DNA of 64,000 nucleotides from Corynebacterium sp. TAE3-ERU16. Its GTDB lineage: Bacteria > Actinomycetota > Actinomycetes > Mycobacteriales > Mycobacteriaceae. Below, one piece after another: positions 57,942-64,000 of the stretch. A program made the position numbers and the translations under genes. Within the stretch, counting starts at the first letter, position 1; every line of letters begins with the position of its first letter. The notes under the pieces were generated by a model, which saw nothing but the letters and a program-made list of their open reading frames with translations, was not told the DNA's origin and searched no databases. Location: positions 124,001 through 188,000 of the forward strand of contig NZ_JAHUTN010000002.1 of assembly GCF_019209935.1 (NCBI RefSeq), written 5' to 3'.

Positions 57942-60710
57942 TCACCCCTGCGCCCGGAGGTGCTGGCCGGCGGCCGCCGCCCGCTGCCGCAGGTAGCCGA
58001 CGTTGAGCCACGCGATGAACGGATCATCCAGCGCGATACTCTGCCCCGTCTCGTCCTGCAGCTCGTCGGGGAACACCCGGAGAAACGCACCATCGGGGTA
58101 ATCCTTCAGCGAGTCGAGGGTGAACCTCCAGTAGACCGGCGGCTGCTCCCCGCGCCCGGCGAACTCCCTGGCGAACAGCCCCTGCTGACCGGGCCGGGAC
58201 TGGTCCTGGTGGATGCAGTCCACCGCGACGCGCACACCGTCGGCCTTCTCCAGTGGCAGCCGGTCTCTCTGGACGACCAGGGTGAAGGACCGCTCCCGAC
58301 CGGTCATGGGTCGTTCGCCGAAGATCCCGATCGCGAACAGGCCGGGCTGCTGACTGACCGGCTGGATCTCGTAACTCATCCGCACGCATCCGCGGTAGGC
58401 GACGGCACCGCGCTCACCGAGAATGGATTTGCGCTGGTAGACCGTGGAGGGCTCGAGTATCACCGTGCCCCGGCTCGGCAACGGCGGGTGGAGCATCATT
58501 CCACCGCGTTTCGTGTACTCCTTCCGGTCGATCGTGCCGATGGCGACGGGATCGCCGACCCCTCCGTCTCTACAGTCATCGGGATGTTCCTGGTGGTACG
58601 CCGTCACCCGCGATGCACCGTGCGGCCATCCGAAGGTGAGCAGCTGGTGGGTGACCCGTTCGTGCAACTCGATGTTGGTTGCACCACCGACCCGTTTGAA
58701 GGGCCGGGGATTCCCGACCCGGCACACCTGTCCGTCGACGTGCACGGGGGTGAGGACGATCGAGTACCAGTCCCGTGGCCACCCCACCGTGCATCCGTGG
58801 TCGGTCCCCTCGATGCTGTTCTGCCAGTCCTGGTCGTCGAAGGTCCTCCGCAGTCCGGAGAGCTCGAGGGAATCGAGCCCCGTGATCTCCGGGGGCGGTT
58901 CCTCCTTCGTCCGGTAGATCCGGACCTCGCCGGAGGGAGGTGGGGACCAGGACACCTCGAACTCGGTGCCGTCGAACCCCTCCCGTTCCGTCACCGTGAT
59001 GTCGACCGCCTGCACCTCCGCATCCACCAGGACACTCTTCTCCTCCGATGCGTCGGACATGATGGAGTCGTCGCGGATCCGCACGACCCGCGCGACGACG
59101 AACCTGTGCCGCACACCGCCCTGCGCCGTCTGCCACTTGAACCCCTTCCGGTTCGGGAGATCCGCGCAGATCTCGTTGCGCCGGTGGAACACCTGACCGT
59201 CATCGGCGCAGCTGAAGACAGCCACCCGCTCGGTGGGCTCCACGTCCTCCCACTGTCCGGTGATCTCCTGACCGACGGCACTGAGAGTGAAGTTCGTGAC
59301 GGGACGGATGACGTAGGTCTCGCCGACGAGCTCGGGTTCAGCACGGAGTGCCCTCTGTTCGTCCCCGCCGCTGTTGACCCACACCTGATACATGGTGACG
59401 GCGCCGTGCTGTGGTTCGGTCTCGGCCCAGGCATTCCCGACGGTGACGCACTGCAGGTAGCCGTCCTCCGGGTCCCGCTCGAGTACGCGGTTGTCACTGA
59501 CGACACGGTACAACCGGACGGTGTCGTCCCCGGTCTCCTCCGGATCGTCGGCGGGCACGCGCCAGTCGAGCCGCACCGTACCGTCCCCGTTGATCGTGCG
59601 CTGCAGCGATGCGCCGACGATCGGCTGAGGTTCGTCCATCGCCGTCATCGACCGGAAGTTGTTGAAACCGTAGCCACGGATGTCCTCCGGACGTGGCACG
59701 GTCTCATCGACGGTCCCGGTAGGCCCGTCTCCGGTCGCGGGTGTCTCCCGGGAATCCGCCGACTCCGTCGAGCCGGTCTGATCACCATCGGCCACCGGGA
59801 GTTCGGCGTCGGAGTCCCCAACCGCAGGCTCCCCGGCGATGTGTCGGGGACCACCTGCCGGATCCGGTGCCACGGATGCGCGCTGCCGCGGCTCGTCGGT
59901 CGTTCCTGCTGCGACCGAATCCTGTTCCCCGGTCCTCGGCCCCGGGTTCTCCATCACGCCATCCGTCCCGGGTGCATCCGCCTGTGGGTCTGAATCCACG
60001 GGGAGGGAGGGCCGCGACGGTTTCCGTTCGTGCCGGCTTCGGGTGACTCCGGCGCCGTCTCCCCGCTTCAGGGGCCCGTTGCCGTTGAAGGAGATCAGGG
60101 GGACACCCGAGGTGCCGTACGGTAGCTGCGACCGGGCGGATCCGGGGTCCTGATCCGCGGAACGGTCCCGGCCCTCCCCCGGGCCGCCGGGAGCTCCCAG
60201 CGTCAGGAACCGGTCCATCGAACGGTTGATCTCCCGGTTTTTGTGCGCTTCGCGGAGATCGAGCATCTCCTTGAGCTGCGGCACCCAGTCCTCGACCTGT
60301 CGGGGCCGTCCCCGGACGCCCGGTCTCAGGGCGACGGGAAAGTCGTGGGCGATCTTCCTCAGGTGCGAGTCGGTGGGGAGCATGGACTCGTCGTAACGTT
60401 TCAGCGCGAGGTTCCGCCACCGTTTCAGGAGCCCGTAGCGCGACACGATCGGGCCGCAGAACGCCGTCGGATCGTCATCGAACTCCGCCTCCCTGCCGTC
60501 GTCCGCCAGGGTCACCAGCTGGTTGAGCTCACCGTGCCAGGCCCGTACCGGGTCCGGGGCGTTGGTGAAGTCGATGGCTCCGGTCATGTCCGCGATCCGT
60601 TCGAGATGGGCCGGGGCCGGTAGCGCGGTGGCCGGATAGAAGGTCAAAGCGTAGTTGTACCACCTGCGCAGGAGCTCGATGCGGGTCTGGCGGGAGTTGA
60701 GGTTCGACAT
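57942..60710 (-). CDS. Large protein with duplicated helical N-terminus and FN3-like repeats
   Basis: Unrecognised 922-residue protein. Two similar helical units open it: LLRRWYNYALTFYPATALPAPAHL near 14-37 and LLKRWRNLALKRYDESMLPTDSHL near 93-116. A long acidic disordered stretch follows (about 175-350, rich in D, G, P, T). From about 355 to 700 there are beta-sandwich-like segments such as TVRLDWRVPADDP and EFEVSWSPPPSGEVRIYRTK that look like fibronectin type III or Ig-like repeats in a cytoplasmic protein; the last 200 residues are also beta-rich. No enzyme motif. ATG at 60710 is used; a GTG at 60725 would add five residues. Confidence 0.75.
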   Translation of the reverse strand: MSNLNSRQTRIELLRRWYNYALTFYPATALPAPAHLERIADMTGAIDFTNAPDPVRAWHGELNQLVTLADDGREAEFDDDPTAFCGPIVSRYGLLKRWRNLALKRYDESMLPTDSHLRKIAHDFPVALRPGVRGRPRQVEDWVPQLKEMLDLREAHKNREINRSMDRFLTLGAPGGPGEGRDRSADQDPGSARSQLPYGTSGVPLISFNGNGPLKRGDGAGVTRSRHERKPSRPSLPVDSDPQADAPGTDGVMENPGPRTGEQDSVAAGTTDEPRQRASVAPDPAGGPRHIAGEPAVGDSDAELPVADGDQTGSTESADSRETPATGDGPTGTVDETVPRPEDIRGYGFNNFRSMTAMDEPQPIVGASLQRTINGDGTVRLDWRVPADDPEETGDDTVRLYRVVSDNRVLERDPEDGYLQCVTVGNAWAETEPQHGAVTMYQVWVNSGGDEQRALRAEPELVGETYVIRPVTNFTLSAVGQEITGQWEDVEPTERVAVFSCADDGQVFHRRNEICADLPNRKGFKWQTAQGGVRHRFVVARVVRIRDDSIMSDASEEKSVLVDAEVQAVDITVTEREGFDGTEFEVSWSPPPSGEVRIYRTKEEPPPEITGLDSLELSGLRRTFDDQDWQNSIEGTDHGCTVGWPRDWYSIVLTPVHVDGQVCRVGNPRPFKRVGGATNIELHERVTHQLLTFGWPHGASRVTAYHQEHPDDCRDGGVGDPVAIGTIDRKEYTKRGGMMLHPPLPSRGTVILEPSTVYQRKSILGERGAVAYRGCVRMSYEIQPVSQQPGLFAIGIFGERPMTGRERSFTLVVQRDRLPLEKADGVRVAVDCIHQDQSRPGQQGLFAREFAGRGEQPPVYWRFTLDSLKDYPDGAFLRVFPDELQDETGQSIALDDPFIAWLNVGYLRQRAAAAGQHLRAQG

Positions 60711-60773
60711 ATCTGATGCTGCCACCGTTTCAGAGTTGGAGGTTCATTCCGTGGCCCGATCGCCACCGCGAAG

Positions 60774-63596
60774 CTACAGGTCCTTCGTCAGATCACTGTC
60801 CAGGAAACCGAAACCATCGTCCGCCGCGTGACGACCCGGGGCTCCGGGTCCCCCCGCAGGGAACTGTCCCTGACCGAAACCGGTCTCCGTCGCGGAGCCA
60901 TCCTGATCGGTGGAAAACGCGTCGAGGTCAAAGTCCATCGCCGTCAGTCCGACCCCTGATTCCTCCCGGGGACCCGAGTCCCGGAGAGCCAGATAGCTGC
61001 GGTTCCCGGAGCCCGACAGTTGGACCAGTACCTGACTGCTTCCGAGACAATCCAGCGGCGAGGTTCCGGACACGATGGTGCCGGAATACACCCCGTGGAA
61101 ATTCGCCACACGCCCCTGGTGGGTGATGAACGTGCCGTCGAAACGGCCGCTGTCCTTCACCGCGGGGAAGTCCACGAGGCGGTCCTCCCCGAGAACCTTC
61201 CCGTCGGTCGTCGCCAGTGGTCTCAGGAGCTGTTGCCTGCGGGCGTCCGTCTGGAGGGCGGAGGATATGCGCTCCCACCGATCCCCACTGCGGTCGACAC
61301 CGAAGAAACCCGGGTCTGACATGTGGCGGGACACGACATCGAGCAGGCTGCCCGATCCGCGGCCCAGCTGGGACAGGAGAGCGTCGGTGTTGACGTCGTT
61401 GTCTATCCGGCCCTCACTCTCGTCGATCTCCGCGACGACCCGCTGTTCCGCCTTCCGGAAACACTCGTCGAGCCATCCGGTCTGGTAGATGCCGACGCGG
61501 TACCGCTGTGCGACCGCCTGGATGGCACTCTCGTCCGGGCGTGCCTCGGCCAGCAGCACCGAGTCCGGCAGTTGCGTCGCAGGACACACGGTGTCGACCG
61601 CGGCCGCCCGAACCGTACCGAAGGGGTACTGGACGACGGATCCGACGATGTCCGACACGGCGAGGAACTGGTTGTAGGCCACCTCGCAGCGGCGGATCCC
61701 GAGCTCGCAGGCCTCCAGGTTCATTTCGGCGGCCCTCAGGTCGCTCAGATACTGGTCACGACGGTTGAGCAGACGGATCTCCTCACCGGTGAGCGCGACG
61801 ATCTGGAGTGAGAAGAACACCAGCCACATCACGAGCCAGCCACCGAAGTAGCGGGCCAGGGTCGATCCGGTGACTGAGTTCAGCGCGGCGAGCCACAGCG
61901 GTTCGGGTTGCGTCTCATCGCCGCCGAACATCTGGTTTCCGCCCCACCAGGCGAGCAGGAATCCGACGAGCGAAAGCACCGTCACCCAACCCAGCCAGCG
62001 CATCGTCGAGGCGAAGGTCGAGTGGTCGACGTCGGTGCGCCTCCGTGCCCGGAGCTCCGCGAGTCTCCGTTCCCGGTCCGCGTGCTCTCTCCGGAGTTCG
62101 GTACCGGTACCGAGGATCGAGCGGCCGACGAGATTGGCGAAACTGTCGGCGTGCTCGTCACGCCAGGTGTGGAAGCTGTTGATGATCTTCGGAATGTTCC
62201 GGCCCTGTCCGATGGTCGGGTCGCCCAGTGACCTCTGGAACCGGTCCGCACCCGCGATGTCGTAGGGAGCGACCGACGACATGTTGATGCGGTTGAGCAG
62301 ATGGTGCGGAAGGTCGCGTCCGAAGTGACAACCCGGGCCCGGAACAACGTCGTTGGCGGAGCGCACCACGCGCGCCTCATCCGGGGCGGAGGGAACCTGC
62401 ACGGCGACGGGCAATCTGGGCCGTGGGTCCTGTCCGATGCTCCTCGGTTTGCCGTCGATCATCGTCAACGACATGTTGACGTAGGTGCGCCACATGCCGC
62501 GCAGTTCCCTGGCGAGCTCGTCATCCCGGACGACACGGGACCGGGGGGCGGAACCCCGGGAACCGGGGTCCACTCCGCGGGGATCACCGCCGACCTGGAT
62601 GCGGCTGCCGGACATACCGTAGAGCTTCTCCTGCAGTTTCAGCTCAGCGCTGCGTCTGCCCTCTGCGGTCAACGTCCCGAAGACCCGAACGGGGTGTTTG
62701 ACGAAATTGACTGCGAACGTCTTCATGAACGTCCCGATCGCCTTCCCGGCCGTGATCCTCTGGGTACCCTCCACCTTCGGATTGACCCTCGGCCCGCGCA
62801 GCTGGTCCCGGTGGTGGTGCATGAACTCGTCGGTGGCGGTCTTCGTGAATTTCTCCTTGTCCGGAGCGTAATCCCCGTAGACGAGGCGTCCCCCGACGCT
62901 GGACGCCGGGCGCGGATTCGTTCCGGTGTCCAGGATCCCGAACTTGAGCTTCTGCTGCACCGCCTGGGCGTCGATACGGCGGTAGTAGCTACGGACGAGA
63001 TGGAAGTTGCCGTCCCGTGATCGCGGGAAGTCGTGCGTGGGGTTCCCCTCGATGCCGGACCAGGCCCCGAAAACGCTGGTGACCCCGGCCGCACAGTGCA
63101 GCATGAAGTCCTCCGCGGAACTGTCGACGTCGAAGGTCACCGCGTTGTTGTTGGGCCCGAGGGAGTCCTCGGGGGCGAGCAGGAGATTGACGCAGTCCTC
63201 GAAGACGGGAAGTTCATCGTCCGTTCGGCCGCCCACACGGGTGATCATCAGGTTGGTCCGCGTGATGCCTTCGTCGAGTCCGGCGTTGAAGAACGGATCT
63301 GTCAGCCTGCGGAACATCCGCCGGTTGACGGTCCCGTCCTCCTCGTCCACGACGTTGACACAGCCGAAGCTGATCGTGTCGGGGTGAAAGCGCTGCAGAG
63401 CGTGCTGCAACATCTCCCGTTCAACGAACGGCGTCTCGCCAACCCCCATCGAGGTGACCGTGGAGTGCTGGTCCTCGAAGGTGTCGACGTCGATCCAGAC
63501 GATGTCCTTGACGAGGCCCAGCAGCGCGAAATCCTCGAGGATCTGGCGGACACCGTTGGCGAAGGTACCCCGGGAAATGAGAACCGTCAGTTCCAT
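60774..63596 (-). CDS. Large two-helix membrane protein of unknown function
   Basis: Unrecognised 940-residue protein. Its N-terminal 500 residues are soluble, starting with ELTVLISRGTFANGVRQIL and DIVWIDVDTFEDQ, a pattern like an alpha/beta (Rossmann-type) fold. Two hydrophobic helices lie near residues 530-553 (WLGWVTVLSLVGFLLAWWGG) and 580-600 (GGWLVMWLVFFSLQIVAL), so both large halves should face the cytoplasm. After them comes a helical segment rich in charge (INRRDQYLSDLRAAEMNLEACEL) and a soluble C-terminal half ending FGFLDSDLTKDL. It would anchor the system to the membrane. ATG 63596 overlaps the previous stop (TGATG). Confidence 0.75.
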   Translation of the reverse strand: MELTVLISRGTFANGVRQILEDFALLGLVKDIVWIDVDTFEDQHSTVTSMGVGETPFVEREMLQHALQRFHPDTISFGCVNVVDEEDGTVNRRMFRRLTDPFFNAGLDEGITRTNLMITRVGGRTDDELPVFEDCVNLLLAPEDSLGPNNNAVTFDVDSSAEDFMLHCAAGVTSVFGAWSGIEGNPTHDFPRSRDGNFHLVRSYYRRIDAQAVQQKLKFGILDTGTNPRPASSVGGRLVYGDYAPDKEKFTKTATDEFMHHHRDQLRGPRVNPKVEGTQRITAGKAIGTFMKTFAVNFVKHPVRVFGTLTAEGRRSAELKLQEKLYGMSGSRIQVGGDPRGVDPGSRGSAPRSRVVRDDELARELRGMWRTYVNMSLTMIDGKPRSIGQDPRPRLPVAVQVPSAPDEARVVRSANDVVPGPGCHFGRDLPHHLLNRINMSSVAPYDIAGADRFQRSLGDPTIGQGRNIPKIINSFHTWRDEHADSFANLVGRSILGTGTELRREHADRERRLAELRARRRTDVDHSTFASTMRWLGWVTVLSLVGFLLAWWGGNQMFGGDETQPEPLWLAALNSVTGSTLARYFGGWLVMWLVFFSLQIVALTGEEIRLLNRRDQYLSDLRAAEMNLEACELGIRRCEVAYNQFLAVSDIVGSVVQYPFGTVRAAAVDTVCPATQLPDSVLLAEARPDESAIQAVAQRYRVGIYQTGWLDECFRKAEQRVVAEIDESEGRIDNDVNTDALLSQLGRGSGSLLDVVSRHMSDPGFFGVDRSGDRWERISSALQTDARRQQLLRPLATTDGKVLGEDRLVDFPAVKDSGRFDGTFITHQGRVANFHGVYSGTIVSGTSPLDCLGSSQVLVQLSGSGNRSYLALRDSGPREESGVGLTAMDFDLDAFSTDQDGSATETGFGQGQFPAGGPGAPGRHAADDGFGFLDSDLTKDL

Positions 63597-64000
63597 CACA
63601 GGTCATCGGCTCCATCCAGGAAATCGGTGGTCGGGCTGTCGAATTCGGTCTCCCGGGGGGCCGCACGGAAGGAACTGCCGAACAGGTCACTCTCGGAGGA
63701 CTCCGGTTCCGGTGGCCCCATCTTGTACGCCTCATCGAGCATGAGACTGATCTGCTTGGTCACCTCCGTGATGTCGAAGGCGATGTCCCTGAGGAACGGG
63801 AACCGCACCGCATCGTCACGTTTGCTGATGTCCCCCAGGTTCTTGGCGCCGTAGTTGATCCGCTGTCCCCGCGCGGCCAGATCGCCGGGCATGATCTTCC
63901 GCGCGAACTCGAAGTTCCTGCCGAGCCAGGCCTTCGCCGCCTGCACGCGCTCCTCGGGGCTGACGTCCGGCCCGGTTCCCTGGATCCGGTCCTCGGGCCG
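63596..64000 (-). CDS. C-terminal fragment of an unknown protein, cut by the window edge
   Basis: Only the last 134 residues are visible; the reading frame is open to position 64000. The fragment has a helical part with DITEVTKQISLMLDEAYKMG and ends in a low-complexity acidic tail, PTTDFLDGADDL. That tail resembles the end of the next protein (FGFLDSDLTKDL). Its TGA overlaps the ATG of the 940-aa gene by one base, so it belongs to the same operon. Function unknown. Confidence 0.7.
   Translation of the reverse strand, partial: RPEDRIQGTGPDVSPEERVQAAKAWLGRNFEFARKIMPGDLAARGQRINYGAKNLGDISKRDDAVRFPFLRDIAFDITEVTKQISLMLDEAYKMGPPEPESSESDLFGSSFRAAPRETEFDSPTTDFLDGADDL

Overview
The window looks like a chromosomal segment of a high-GC actinobacterium, most probably a Corynebacterium. 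Three things point there. The run pyc, prpC, prpB, prpD, prpR, lpdA-like, M20 amidohydrolase, pmmB, upp, NlpC/P60 protein resembles the order I recall from C. glutamicum (memory, not a search). Icd is of the monomeric type. Many genes appear leaderless, with a TANNNT -10 box 6-8 nt before the start codon. I saw no rRNA, tRNA, insertion sequence, phage or CRISPR array.

Layout. 1-3.2 kb: a small hypothetical gene coupled to glycerol kinase, then a Fic protein facing it. 3.4-12.5 kb: pyruvate carboxylase and the methylcitrate operon prpDBC (propionate catabolism), with its divergent acyl-CoA-type regulator PrpR and a perfect 21-bp palindrome between them. 12.5-28.4 kb: housekeeping genes (LpdA-like flavoprotein, amidohydrolase, phosphohexomutase, upp, a small helical protein plus NlpC/P60 hydrolase pair, a duplicated-domain protein, adenosine deaminase, D,D-carboxypeptidase, YihY-type membrane protein, a decayed surface-protein gene, S66 LD-carboxypeptidase, trpS). 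28.7-35.6 kb: a three-subunit tetrapyrrole metal chelatase (H, I, D), split by an oppositely oriented Abi/HEPN gene that shares its 5' region with a divergent, terminator-ended small RNA. 35.6-38.0 kb: mycothiol-dependent formaldehyde dehydrogenase with a metallo-beta-lactamase-fold partner, then a DJ-1/PfpI protein. 38.2-47.4 kb: an L-fucose (or D-arabinose) locus with fucO, fucI, fucK, fucA, a sugar-porter permease, fucU and a LacI-type regulator, plus four copies of one operator-like sequence. 47.4-52.2 kb: exonuclease III, an MFS efflux protein and monomeric isocitrate dehydrogenase.

52.4-64.0 kb is the most unusual part: a tightly packed minus-strand operon that runs off the right edge. 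In transcription order it holds the C-terminus of an unknown protein, a 940-residue protein with two central membrane segments, a 922-residue protein with a duplicated helical N-terminus and beta-sandwich repeats, a GAP1-like protein, a von Willebrand A (MIDAS) protein, a P-loop GTPase, an 83-residue protein and a 148-residue single-pass membrane protein. It resembles the GTPase/GAP1/vWA gene sets predicted to be biological-conflict (defence) or regulated signalling systems, but has several components I cannot assign.
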